A stretch of 64,000 nt of DNA, from positions 124,001 to 188,000 of the forward strand of contig NZ_BMPB01000015.1 in the NCBI RefSeq assembly GCF_014647375.1, read 5' to 3'. The notes under the pieces were generated by a model. The model was not told the origin of the DNA. It made no database searches and saw only the letters and a program-made list of their open reading frames with translations. Both the position numbers and the translations under genes were made by a program. Origin of the DNA: Parabacteroides faecis. GTDB lineage: Bacteria; Bacteroidota; Bacteroidia; Bacteroidales; Tannerellaceae. Shown here piece after piece: positions 53,454-61,980 of this stretch. Positions within the stretch are counted from its first letter, which is position 1; the number at the start of each line of letters is the position of its first letter.

Positions 53454-54836
53454 CTACCCTTTCCCAGCATCCAATCGTTTCACCACTTGCCCGTAAATGA
53501 TCAGGGCGAATGCCGAAACGAGGGCGATTGCACCGAAATAATACCAGATATAATGGGCATTGGCACTGGCTGCCACCCATTCTTCATGCGTAGCGAACAG
53601 GGTCGGCTCCGGACAATATTTGCTTAGTAAGAAACCTGATAATCCGAATCCGAGAATGGACGACAGGAACGAGTGGAGATGACTGAAGCCTAGATATAAC
53701 CCTTCTTCTCCTTTGGGGGCTTGTAATGAGAAATATTCGAGGAAACGGGGAGATATAAATGTCTCAGCCAATCCTTGGAAAACGATACCGACTACCATCA
53801 TAAAGGCAACCGGATGCATACCCAGAATCGTTGTATTTCCATCGAGCATATTTCCCGAAGCCATACAAAGTGCGGATATCGGCATAATGAACATGCCGAA
53901 TGTCATAGAGGTCAGTGCTGTCTTTTTACGCATTAACTGGGTGACCAGATTAACGGTCAGCACAACCACCAACGGGTTTACGTTGGCATACCAGGAGGGA
54001 GAAGCCCCTTCGCCTGCCAGACGTAAAACATACTTAGGCATGGTTGCATACAACTGGTGCTGAACCATCCAGAATCCGGAGATGATGATGATTAGCGTGA
54101 TCAGGCGTCCGTTTGTACATACTTTGATCAATGCTTTCCATATCTGTCCGAATGTCTTTCCTTCTCCCGAGTGCTGGCTGCTTTTATAGAAGAACCAGAT
54201 CGCAAGTAAGGCGAGAAAAGTCATCGAAGCGGAGAAATAGTTGAGGGTGATTAATCCTTCGTTCCCTAATGCTTCGCGCAATGGTTTTACAATCGTTTTG
54301 CCGGAGAAAGCTCCGATATTTACCATTGCATAGAATATGGAGAAACCTTTGGCACGGGTTTCGGGAGTCGTTTCTTTGGCTACCGTTCCGGAGATCACAC
54401 TCTTGATGAATGAGCCGCCGATAACGATCAGTATCATGATCGGGATAATCCCATAACGAAGATTACTTTCAAGCAATCCGGTAAATGTAGTCGTAGTCCC
54501 GTATTCGACCAGTCCGGCAGACTGAAGCCAGGTAGGATAAAGTCCTAAACCGGCATAACCGATGGTCAGTAAAGAAAAAGCCAGCAGCATGGAATTACGG
54601 AATCCGATCTTATCGGCCAATGCACCGGCGAAAGTTGGAAGAAAATAAAGAAATGCAGAGAATGTTCCGGCGATAGTTGCCGCCTGTATGTCGTTGAACC
54701 CGAGGATGCGGCTGAGATAAAGGGTTATTACGATAAATACGCCGTAGTAGGCAGCACGCTCAAATAGTTCGACGGTATTGGCTACCCAAAACGCTTTACT
54801 GAATTTGATTTTCTCTTTCTTTGTCGTTGTATTCAT
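53454..54836 (-). CDS. POT-like (PTR2) MFS transporter
   Basis: A 460-residue major facilitator resembling proton-dependent oligopeptide transporters. The opening FWVANTVELFERAAYYGVFIVITLYL has the POT-type E-x-F-E-R-x-x-Y-Y-G signature, followed by the motif A-like FAGALADKIGFRNSMLLAF. About 12 to 14 helices are expected. It may carry peptides or another solute; some Bacteroidales members of this group are only distantly peptide-like. It follows the GHL10-type gene on the same strand, but a terminator lies between them. Confidence 0.82.
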   Translation of the reverse strand: MNTTTKKEKIKFSKAFWVANTVELFERAAYYGVFIVITLYLSRILGFNDIQAATIAGTFSAFLYFLPTFAGALADKIGFRNSMLLAFSLLTIGYAGLGLYPTWLQSAGLVEYGTTTTFTGLLESNLRYGIIPIMILIVIGGSFIKSVISGTVAKETTPETRAKGFSIFYAMVNIGAFSGKTIVKPLREALGNEGLITLNYFSASMTFLALLAIWFFYKSSQHSGEGKTFGQIWKALIKVCTNGRLITLIIIISGFWMVQHQLYATMPKYVLRLAGEGASPSWYANVNPLVVVLTVNLVTQLMRKKTALTSMTFGMFIMPISALCMASGNMLDGNTTILGMHPVAFMMVVGIVFQGLAETFISPRFLEYFSLQAPKGEEGLYLGFSHLHSFLSSILGFGLSGFLLSKYCPEPTLFATHEEWVAASANAHYIWYYFGAIALVSAFALIIYGQVVKRLDAGKG

Positions 54837-54879
54837 ATGATAGTTATTTGTTTTTAGAATATAGAATATAAAACGTAAA

Positions 54880-54926
54880 ACGCAGGTATAGGCAGATGAG
54901 AAAATTAGAGCTGCGTATACCTGCGT
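54880..54926 (-). terminator. Terminator after the GHL10-type lipoprotein gene
   Basis: ACGCAGGTATA (54880-54890) pairs perfectly with TATACCTGCGT (54916-54926); on the minus strand the stem is followed by TTTTACGTTTT. Confidence 0.8.
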
Positions 54927-54953
54927 GTATTTACATTTCGTGTAAGTCTTTTT

Positions 54954-56069
54954 TTATTTCTTTACAGTGTAAGTTTGATGAATAGCCTTGTCGAAAGCCT
55001 TCCAGTGTTCGTCAGTCATGCTACCTGGTGTGAACAGGGCTACACCGGCTGCACCGGCTTCCATCGATCCGCGAACGGCTTCTTCGATCTCTGATGGGAT
55101 TAATCCGTGTCCTTCCGGATCTTTGATGTTGGCTTTGTTTTGCCAGTCACGACAGATGAACAGACCGCTGTAAACAGGTTTTTCCCCCTTGACAGAGTTC
55201 ACTTCTTCTTTGGTCACTTCGCCTACCCAGGCAGCATCTTCCAGATAGAAATCGTTGTAGTTCATCGGGAAGAATGCATCGATATTCCATTTGTTCCATT
55301 CCTGGCGAACCATCCATTTGGCATGAGAGTCAGGACCGGGGAATACGGCAGCACTTACCTTCTTACCTTTTGCGTGAACAGTATCGGCAATGCGGTCGAC
55401 CAGCTTCGTGATCAGGTCGCAGCGGAATTGTGCCCATTCTTTACATTTGGAAGGATCTTCAACCGATTTGATGTCGATGCCGGTAGCAGCTTTGAAGTCG
55501 GCTACACATTTATCGCAATAGCAATAGTCGGCAGTCGGATATTCTTCATCCATCACTAAGCCGTATTTTTCCCAAAGACCTTTTGCCAGGATCACGTCTA
55601 CATAGCGGATGTAGTCTAGGTGGACATAATCCACTTCCGGGATATCAGCCACTTTGCCATACAGGTCAGTCAGGAATTCTGCCGTACCTTCATGGTTCGG
55701 GCAAAGACATTTGTAATAAGGAACATATGCCTGTACTTCGTAAGCAGGTTCACCTTTACGGTTTACGGCATAAAGGGTTGAATCCATATCCCCTTGCAGC
55801 ATGGCAGGGATCCAGGCATGATACTCCATGCCGTTTGCATGAGCGACTTTCGCTGCACGCTGAATTTTCTGTAAGTCGTGTCCGGCATTATAGCACATAC
55901 CGTCCAGGCCATGAGATTTCCATTTACTAAAATCGGCTTGTAAGGTCTCTTCGGTCGTGTTACCACCTTCGCCTTGCCAGCCGTACACTTTGATTTTTGA
56001 TTCCGGTGCTTTCGTGCAAGCCGTTGCCAGAAGGGCAACGGCTGCTAAAGCGATAAATACTTTTTTCAT
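54954..56069 (-). CDS. TIM-barrel lipoprotein, glycosyl-hydrolase-like (GHL10 type)
   Basis: A 371-residue lipoprotein: the signal ends LLATAC with the lipid cysteine at 18. The mature protein looks like a glycoside-hydrolase-type TIM barrel of the GHL10 group, with YHAWIPAMLQ, the strand-end VDYVHLDYIRYVD (candidate acidic residues), a CYCDKC pair of cysteines, VSAAVFPGPDSHAK and the DAFFPMNYNDFY barrel strand. Substrate and true activity are unknown. It is 16 bases after gcvP on the same strand, a curious partner for a metabolic enzyme. Confidence 0.75.
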   Translation of the reverse strand: MKKVFIALAAVALLATACTKAPESKIKVYGWQGEGGNTTEETLQADFSKWKSHGLDGMCYNAGHDLQKIQRAAKVAHANGMEYHAWIPAMLQGDMDSTLYAVNRKGEPAYEVQAYVPYYKCLCPNHEGTAEFLTDLYGKVADIPEVDYVHLDYIRYVDVILAKGLWEKYGLVMDEEYPTADYCYCDKCVADFKAATGIDIKSVEDPSKCKEWAQFRCDLITKLVDRIADTVHAKGKKVSAAVFPGPDSHAKWMVRQEWNKWNIDAFFPMNYNDFYLEDAAWVGEVTKEEVNSVKGEKPVYSGLFICRDWQNKANIKDPEGHGLIPSEIEEAVRGSMEAGAAGVALFTPGSMTDEHWKAFDKAIHQTYTVKK

Positions 56070-56085
56070 TCAGATTTGTTTGTTA

Positions 56086-58938
56086 TTAAATTTCACAAGC
56101 ACAGAGAGTCGGGATCAGGTTACGGTCGCCGTATGCATTGTCTACGCGTGCCACATTGATCCAGAATTTACTGTCATGCAACCATTCCAGCGGGAAAGCT
56201 GCTTTACTACGAGGGTATTCATGCTTCCATTCATCGGCTGTTACTTCGTATTCAGGATGCGGAGCATTTTTGAGCACATTATCTTCTTTGGATGCCTTAC
56301 CTTCTTCTACTTCTTTGATCTCTTTCCAGATGCAGTCCATTACTTCGGCGAAGCGGTCGAGTTCGGCTTTGCTTTCGCTTTCGGTCGGTTCGACCATCAA
56401 GGTACCGTGTACCGGGAATGAGAGCGTAGGAGCATGGTAACCGAAGTCCATCAGACGTTTGGCGATATCGCCTTCGTCGATACCGGATGCTTCTTTTACG
56501 CCGCGGCATTCGAGGATCAACTCATGGCCGACACGTCCTGTGGCACCTGTATAAACGATACCGTAAGTATCTTTGAATTTAGAAGCCAGATAGTTCGCAT
56601 TCAGGATGGCTGTTTTTGTAACGGTTTCCAATCCTTCTGTACCCAGCATGCGGATATAAGCGTATGTGATCGGCAGGATACCGGCACTTCCGTAGGGAGC
56701 GGCAGAAACCGTATTCAGATCGCTGCCCCAGACCACCGGGTGAGAAGGCAGGAACGGAACCAGATGTTCGGCTACGCAGATCGGACCGACACCCGGGCCG
56801 CCACCACCGTGAGGCGATGCAAATGTCTTGTGCAGGTTCAGGTGGCAAACGTCTGCGCCGATGGTTCCCGGATTTGTCAATCCTACCTGGGCGTTCATGT
56901 TGGCACCGTCCATATATAACTGACCGCCGCAAGCGTGAACGATGTCGCACATTTCTTTAATGTCGGCTTCAAAAATACCGTGTGTAGACGGATAAGTGAT
57001 CATGCTGGCAGCCAGATTCTCCTTGTTAGCTTCCGCTTTGGCACGGAAATCTTCCAGGTCGATATTGCCGTTCTCGTCACATTTAACGGTAACAGTCGCA
57101 TAACCGCACTGGATGGCACTCGCCGGGTTTGTACCGTGAGCCGAAGCAGGTAGCAATACGATATTGCGATGTCCTTGTCCGATGCTTTCCTGGTAAGCGC
57201 GGATAACACGGAGACCTGTATATTCGCCGGCAGCACCTGAGTTCGGTTGTAAGGTAACACCTTTGAATCCGGTGATCTCAGCCAGGTAGCAGCATAGGTT
57301 CTCGATCAGCTCTTTGTAACCTTCTACCTGTTCTTCCGGGGCATACGGGTGAATATTCATAAACTCTGCACGGCTTAACGGAAGCATTTCAGAAGCAGCA
57401 TTCAGCTTCATCGTACATGATCCCAGAGAGATCATTGACTGAGCCAGCGACACGTCTTTGCGTCCCAGACGGGTGATGTAACGCATCAACTCGGTTTCCG
57501 TACGATATTTCTTGAATACATCTTCTTGCAGGAAGTCCGAAGTACGGGCGAATTTCGGATCGAAATAAGTCTTTTCCGGGATCGCTTCTTCCAGCATATA
57601 ATCTTTTCCGGCAGCACCGGCAAAGATATACAACAATACGCCTATATCGGTAGGCTGTGTTGTTTCGTCGATACTGATGCCTACCTGACCGCCTTCGAAG
57701 TAGCGAAGGTTCACCTTGCATTCCAATGCGATCTCGCGGAGCGCGTTGATGGATACGTTGGCAGGTAATTCGATCTTCAAGGTATCGAAATAATCTTTAT
57801 TCAGCTGTTTGTAGCCTAACTTTTCCAATTCGGCAGCCAGGAATCCGGCAGAAGCATGGATACGTCCGGCGATGTTGCGCAAACCATCTGCTCCGTGATA
57901 TACAGCGTAGAATCCGGCCATTGTTGCCAGTAAAGCCTGTGCGGTACAGATGTTGGAGGTCGCCTTTTCGCGTTTGATATGCTGTTCGCGTGTCTGTAAA
58001 GCCAGACGGTAAGCCGGGTGTCCGTAAGCATCTTTCGAGATACCGATGATACGTCCCGGGATAGCACGTTTGTATTCATCTTTCGTAGCGAAGAATGCAG
58101 CAGAAGGACCGCCGTAGAACATCGGTACACCGAAACGCTGGCTGCTACCGAATACGACATCGGCACCCCATTCTCCCGGAGGAGTCAGCAATACCAGGCT
58201 CATCAGGTCGGCAGCCACGGCAACACGGGTTTCGTTCGCATTGGCTTTCGCGATGAATTCTTTGTAATCTTCAACCGAACCGTCTGCATTCGGGAATTGT
58301 ACGATCGCACCGAATACTTCAGGAGTGAATGTAAATGTCTTGTAATTGCCGACCACAACATTGATTCCCTGCGGAACCATACGTGTACGGATCACGGCCA
58401 ATGTAGATTCAAAAACATTTTCATCTACAAATAAAGTGTTAGCTCCTGCCTTTACCTGTGCGCGGCTGCGAGTTCCGTAAAACATCGTGGCAGCCTCTGC
58501 AGCTGCGGTAGCTTCGTCCAATAGAGAACAGTTGGTCAGGGGCAGAGCTGTCAGTTCACTGATGACAGTCTGGAAGTTCAGCAACGCTTCGAGGCGTCCC
58601 TGAGAAACTTCCGCCTGATACGGGGTATATGAAGTGTACCATACCGGATTTTCAAAAACATTGCGCTGGATAGGAGCAGGACAAACTGTGTCATACCATC
58701 CCATTCCGATGTAAGATGTGAAGACTTCGTTTTTGGAGGCAAGTTCTGCGATATGTTCTGCAAACTCCCTTTCAGTCATTGGCTCCGGAAGGTTCAGAGG
58801 TTCTTTCAGACGAATATTGGCCGGGATTGTCTGGTCAATCAGTTCGTCAACCGATTTAACACCGATAGCTTCAAGCATAGCCGGAATATCTTCCTTTGCA
58901 ATGCCGACGTGGCGGTTTACAAATTTATTTGTGTCCAT
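56086..58938 (-). CDS. gcvP: Glycine dehydrogenase (decarboxylating), P protein
   Basis: A 950-residue fused P protein of the glycine cleavage system. Using pyridoxal phosphate it removes CO2 from glycine and passes the aminomethyl group to the H protein. Opening RHVGIAKEDIPAMLEAIG and the middle SLGSCTMKLNAASEM are standard. The PLP lysine is K704 in NLHKTFASPHGGGGPG, the glycine-rich loop of P proteins. Length is as expected for the single-chain form. gcvT and gcvH are not in this window. It sits 15 bases after the MBL hydrolase gene. Confidence 0.97.
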   Translation of the reverse strand: MDTNKFVNRHVGIAKEDIPAMLEAIGVKSVDELIDQTIPANIRLKEPLNLPEPMTEREFAEHIAELASKNEVFTSYIGMGWYDTVCPAPIQRNVFENPVWYTSYTPYQAEVSQGRLEALLNFQTVISELTALPLTNCSLLDEATAAAEAATMFYGTRSRAQVKAGANTLFVDENVFESTLAVIRTRMVPQGINVVVGNYKTFTFTPEVFGAIVQFPNADGSVEDYKEFIAKANANETRVAVAADLMSLVLLTPPGEWGADVVFGSSQRFGVPMFYGGPSAAFFATKDEYKRAIPGRIIGISKDAYGHPAYRLALQTREQHIKREKATSNICTAQALLATMAGFYAVYHGADGLRNIAGRIHASAGFLAAELEKLGYKQLNKDYFDTLKIELPANVSINALREIALECKVNLRYFEGGQVGISIDETTQPTDIGVLLYIFAGAAGKDYMLEEAIPEKTYFDPKFARTSDFLQEDVFKKYRTETELMRYITRLGRKDVSLAQSMISLGSCTMKLNAASEMLPLSRAEFMNIHPYAPEEQVEGYKELIENLCCYLAEITGFKGVTLQPNSGAAGEYTGLRVIRAYQESIGQGHRNIVLLPASAHGTNPASAIQCGYATVTVKCDENGNIDLEDFRAKAEANKENLAASMITYPSTHGIFEADIKEMCDIVHACGGQLYMDGANMNAQVGLTNPGTIGADVCHLNLHKTFASPHGGGGPGVGPICVAEHLVPFLPSHPVVWGSDLNTVSAAPYGSAGILPITYAYIRMLGTEGLETVTKTAILNANYLASKFKDTYGIVYTGATGRVGHELILECRGVKEASGIDEGDIAKRLMDFGYHAPTLSFPVHGTLMVEPTESESKAELDRFAEVMDCIWKEIKEVEEGKASKEDNVLKNAPHPEYEVTADEWKHEYPRSKAAFPLEWLHDSKFWINVARVDNAYGDRNLIPTLCACEI

Positions 58939-58953
58939 AGTATTTAATGTGTT

Positions 58954-59592
58954 TTATAAATAAGGATTGTTTAATTTTTCGTCGATAACTCTCGTTTCCG
59001 GGCCATGTCCGGGGTAAATGACCGTTTCGTCCGGCAGTGACAACAACTTGTCGTTGATGGCAGCGATCAATACTTCCTGATTGCCGCCCCACAAGTCTGT
59101 ACGCCCGATGCTTCCGGCAAATAAGGCATCTCCCACGATGGCGAAACCGTTCTTCTTATTATAGAAGGCAACACTTCCGGGAGAATGACCGGGAACAGTC
59201 AGTACCAGCAGCTCCGAATGGCCGAACTTGATCACTTCATTGCCGACCAATAGTTTCTGGACCGGAATATGCTGATAATGTCCCGGCAATCCGAAAGCCT
59301 GCGCCTGCTTGTCGGGAGGTGGAAGCTGTTCCACATCGAGCCTGTGTGCCTGCGGCGACAGCCCATATGTTTTGAATACGAACGGATTACCAAAGATATG
59401 GTCCAGATGCAAGTGAGTACATAACAGATGCTTTACCGTCAGTTTGTTCTCTGCAATGAAATCACTTAATTCTTTTTCTTCCGACGGACGAAGGCATCCG
59501 CAATCGATAATAACCGCCTCTTTGGTATCATCATACAACACGAATGTGTTTTCCTGGAAGTAATTGAACTCAAACGCTTTTATTGTGATCAT
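58954..59592 (-). CDS. MBL-fold hydrolase (glyoxalase II-like)
   Basis: A 212-residue metallo-beta-lactamase-fold hydrolase with the metal motif CTHLHLDHIFG (H60, H62, D64, H65), and the later VPGHSPGSVAFYNK and GDALFAGSIGRTDLWGG, which are typical of glyoxalase II-like proteins. It may hydrolyse a thioester such as an acyl-glutathione analogue or act on another substrate. It overlaps the start region of the rsmG stop by four bases (ATGA) and lies 15 bases before gcvP. Confidence 0.9.
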   Translation of the reverse strand: MITIKAFEFNYFQENTFVLYDDTKEAVIIDCGCLRPSEEKELSDFIAENKLTVKHLLCTHLHLDHIFGNPFVFKTYGLSPQAHRLDVEQLPPPDKQAQAFGLPGHYQHIPVQKLLVGNEVIKFGHSELLVLTVPGHSPGSVAFYNKKNGFAIVGDALFAGSIGRTDLWGGNQEVLIAAINDKLLSLPDETVIYPGHGPETRVIDEKLNNPYL

Positions 59593-60209
59593 AATGGTAC
59601 GTAAACTACTTTTTTAGTACTAAAAAATTCTTCTTTGAAATGGTCGCCTAACTCGACAACAATCGCTTGTTTCCGAAAAGCCTGTATTTCGTGTTCCAAC
59701 TCACCTCCTTTCAGACATATTAAACCATTCGGCAGTGCGTTCTGTTGTTCCTTCCGTATGTTTTTACGGGAAATTTTAACCAGATCGCCCAGCGGCATAA
59801 CAGCCCGGCTGACAACAAAATCGAACAGTTGCTTTTCTTCTTCGGCGCGGCAATGGCGGAAAGTGACATTTTTCAAACCGATCGCTTCGGCAACGGCTTG
59901 CCCGACCTTGATCTTTTTTCCGATACTGTCTACCAGATGGAATTGTACTTCAGGAAAGAAGATAGCCAGCGGAATACCCGGAAATCCGCCTCCCGTACCG
60001 ATATCCATTACGGTAGAACCGTTTTTGAATTTCATCATTTTGGTTAGCCCCAGCGAATGGAGTACATGATGCGGATAAAGATTCTCGATATCTTTGCGCG
60101 ATATGACGTTAATCTTTGCATTCCAGTCTGTATATAAGTCGTACAGAGCTTCGTATTGTGCAAGTTGCGTTTCGTTTAGCTCCGGAAAATAAGTTTTTAT
60201 CAGTTCCAT
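59589..60209 (-). CDS. rsmG: 16S rRNA m7G527 methyltransferase RsmG (GidB)
   Basis: A 206-residue S-adenosylmethionine-dependent methyltransferase that adds the 7-methyl group at G527 of 16S rRNA (E. coli numbering). The SAM loop DIGTGGGFPG is at residues 69-78, with NVISRKDIENLYPHHVLHSL before it and FDFVVSRAVMPLGDLV after it, all diagnostic. Overlaps the following MBL gene by four bases; the DUF3298 gene is nine bases upstream. Confidence 0.95.
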   Translation of the reverse strand: MELIKTYFPELNETQLAQYEALYDLYTDWNAKINVISRKDIENLYPHHVLHSLGLTKMMKFKNGSTVMDIGTGGGFPGIPLAIFFPEVQFHLVDSIGKKIKVGQAVAEAIGLKNVTFRHCRAEEEKQLFDFVVSRAVMPLGDLVKISRKNIRKEQQNALPNGLICLKGGELEHEIQAFRKQAIVVELGDHFKEEFFSTKKVVYVPL

Positions 60210-60218
60210 AAATTGTAT

Positions 60219-61067
60219 TTAAAATGCCAGATGTGCGATCGGACTCTCTTTCTTGAGCAGGTACTGTATCTCTTCATAAGGGAGATGTACACTCGTTGCG
60301 CCGACCACATAGGCTGCTATCTCATATTCATTAAATGTATAGGTAATCCCATTCTCGTCGATCAGGAAGTTGTTGTTCGGGAAAATCTCGTCGATGCTGA
60401 AGAAACCGATGTTTTCCAGATCCTTGGCATTCTCCACGCTGTTCTGTTTGGCGATCCGGTCTACAAGGATCTGCGCCAGGTCGTCCTGGAAATCTTCGAT
60501 GAAAATATCGGATTCCGTAACCGGAGTACCGGTTTTCATGTTGATGACATGGTTGGCGGTCGCATGCGAGCCATGCGCCCCTCCGGTATAGTTTTCTACG
60601 TAGATTGAGTAACTGAGGATATCGTTCTGGTTATAGGCGATATCGTTGGTAGACATTTCGTAATAAGAGAACCAGGCTCCGACCGGCGTTTCGTCGGCTT
60701 TTGCCACTTCTTCTTTGTATTCGCCCTCCAGGTCCTTATAATTATTCAGATAATCCTCCGTGTACTTGGCTACCGCTTCTTCAGGAGATAGCTTTTCGTA
60801 ACTGTCCCCGAAGTATGCAGACACAAATTGCTGCTGTATCTTTTTCAGGATCTCTTTGTCGTCGTATTTGGCCGGATAGGTAAAGTTTATCTGAAGGTTA
60901 CAATTCGGATTCTCCGGGTTTTCCAGAAGATGATAGGTCTTGTCCACACTGATCGAATCAAATGTAATATCATTATCCGCCGTTTTTTTTGTCCCGGTGT
61001 TACAACCGCTGACAATTATACTTATGAGAAAAAGAGCTACAAGCTTTTGGCATAATTGCGTCTTCAT
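60219..61067 (-). CDS. DUF3298/DUF4163 lipoprotein (RsiV-like)
   Basis: A 282-residue lipoprotein: the signal ends IIVSGC with the lipid cysteine at 22. A DUF4163-like region (about 50-145) is followed by DUF3298 (about 170-265, with YTGGAHGSHATANHVINMKTGTPV and the ITYTFNEYEIAAYVVGATSVHLPYEEI end). RsiV, a lysozyme-sensing anti-sigma factor of Firmicutes, has this domain order; here the anti-sigma part is absent. A minus-strand -7 TACATTTG (61101-61108) precedes it. It heads the run to rsmG, the MBL hydrolase and gcvP. Confidence 0.82.
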   Translation of the reverse strand: MKTQLCQKLVALFLISIIVSGCNTGTKKTADNDITFDSISVDKTYHLLENPENPNCNLQINFTYPAKYDDKEILKKIQQQFVSAYFGDSYEKLSPEEAVAKYTEDYLNNYKDLEGEYKEEVAKADETPVGAWFSYYEMSTNDIAYNQNDILSYSIYVENYTGGAHGSHATANHVINMKTGTPVTESDIFIEDFQDDLAQILVDRIAKQNSVENAKDLENIGFFSIDEIFPNNNFLIDENGITYTFNEYEIAAYVVGATSVHLPYEEIQYLLKKESPIAHLAF

Positions 61068-61311
61068 TGTGATACAGATTTAATTGAATACTTTAAAATG
61101 CAAATGTACATGTTTATCTCCGAATTACCGAATAGATAAACGAAATTAGTTCGCGCTAAATCAGTTTTCAGCATCCTGAAAAACAGAAACGAGGGAGGCA
61201 TAAAAAATTTCAACGTACCGTCAGACAAATCCCCTTTGAGATAACTAAATGAGGAGTAGGCAGGAAGCCATGTGCAGGGTGGAAGATATGTATATATTTT
61301 TTAGCGAAAAA

Positions 61312-61341
61312 TTGATTATTTGAATCTTCTGTGTATCTTTG
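61312..61341 (+). promoter_or_regulatory. Strong promoter of the candidate structured RNA
   Basis: TTG (61312-61314), a 19-base spacer and TATCTTTG (61334-61341) fit the Bacteroidetes promoter. No coding frame of substance follows for more than 600 bases, so it likely serves an RNA or a very long leader. Confidence 0.65.
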
Positions 61342-61347
61342 TTCCGC

Positions 61348-61620
61348 ACATGAAATGCAAGGTGTTGCAACATGGGCGATTTGTTAGTTAGACATAAGCG
61401 TTTTTAAATATTATTTGACATTGAAATCTCGACAATTTCATCCCAACAAATAATAGTACTGTAAATGCAAATGTTCTTTTCTATTTATACACACCGAGAG
61501 AATTGTAGAAATTGATTCGTGTATATGGATAAGAGCGTGGTACTGTTATATATATTGTTGGGGGGCCTGTCGAGAGCCTCAATGTCTATATATCAACAGT
61601 TTCCACGCTTCTTTTGTTTA
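61348..61620 (+). ncRNA. Candidate structured non-coding RNA upstream of the betaine transporter
   Basis: The stretch after the promoter ends in a long hairpin: AGCGTGG (61534-61540) pairs with CCACGCT (61603-61609), then CTGTT with AACAG (61543-61547/61595-61599), then ATATATA with TATATAT (61548-61554/61587-61593, one bulge), then a GC-rich top. About 30 pairs are possible, followed by TTCTTTTGTTT. The overall plan (Bacteroidetes promoter, structured body, long stem, terminator-like end) would suit a Bacteroidales 6S-like RNA or another regulatory RNA; I cannot confirm a family. The exact 5' and 3' ends are inferred. Confidence 0.4.
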
Positions 61621-61980
61621 GCAGGCAACCGATAGGTTTCCTGAATATGATTGGTTATCACCTTTCGTCAGGTACGAATTTATTCACGTAATTTCATTCA
61701 AAAATAAGATAATTCTTTATTTCCTGAAACTAAGCCTATCGGATGCTTCCATCAGCATTAACTTCCTGATATAAATGAACAAATTCAAGGCTTACTTGTT
61801 ATATAAACGAAAGAGTAAAATTTTCGTCTACCATTAAGGTATAAAAATTAGCAGATAAATTTACGATTAAAAAGTCATTCCGGATTCACTGCGTGCGTCC
61901 GGAAGAGGAACTTTGCTTATCCGGCCAGTATGAACCGGAGCACGACCCCTTGTATCATCAACCTAAATAATAATCGAGAT
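61621..61980. other. Gap before the betaine transporter genes
   Basis: I see no gene here. A weak inverted pair, ACCGATAGG (61628-61636) and CCTATCGG, spans about 100 bases, and a stem TTCCGGA/TCCGGAA lies near 61878-61905. No -7 element of the usual type is obvious, so the transporter may be transcribed from the promoter at 61312 or from another type of promoter. Confidence 0.35.

Noticed and set aside
53566-53586. Possible third sigma-54 promoter (TTGGCACTGGCTGCC)
   Set aside because: It lies inside the POT-like coding region and the GG-to-GC spacing is not ten bases.
61620-61980. Known riboswitch in front of proVW
   Set aside because: I could not match the sequence to any riboswitch core I know; only weak inverted pairs are visible.
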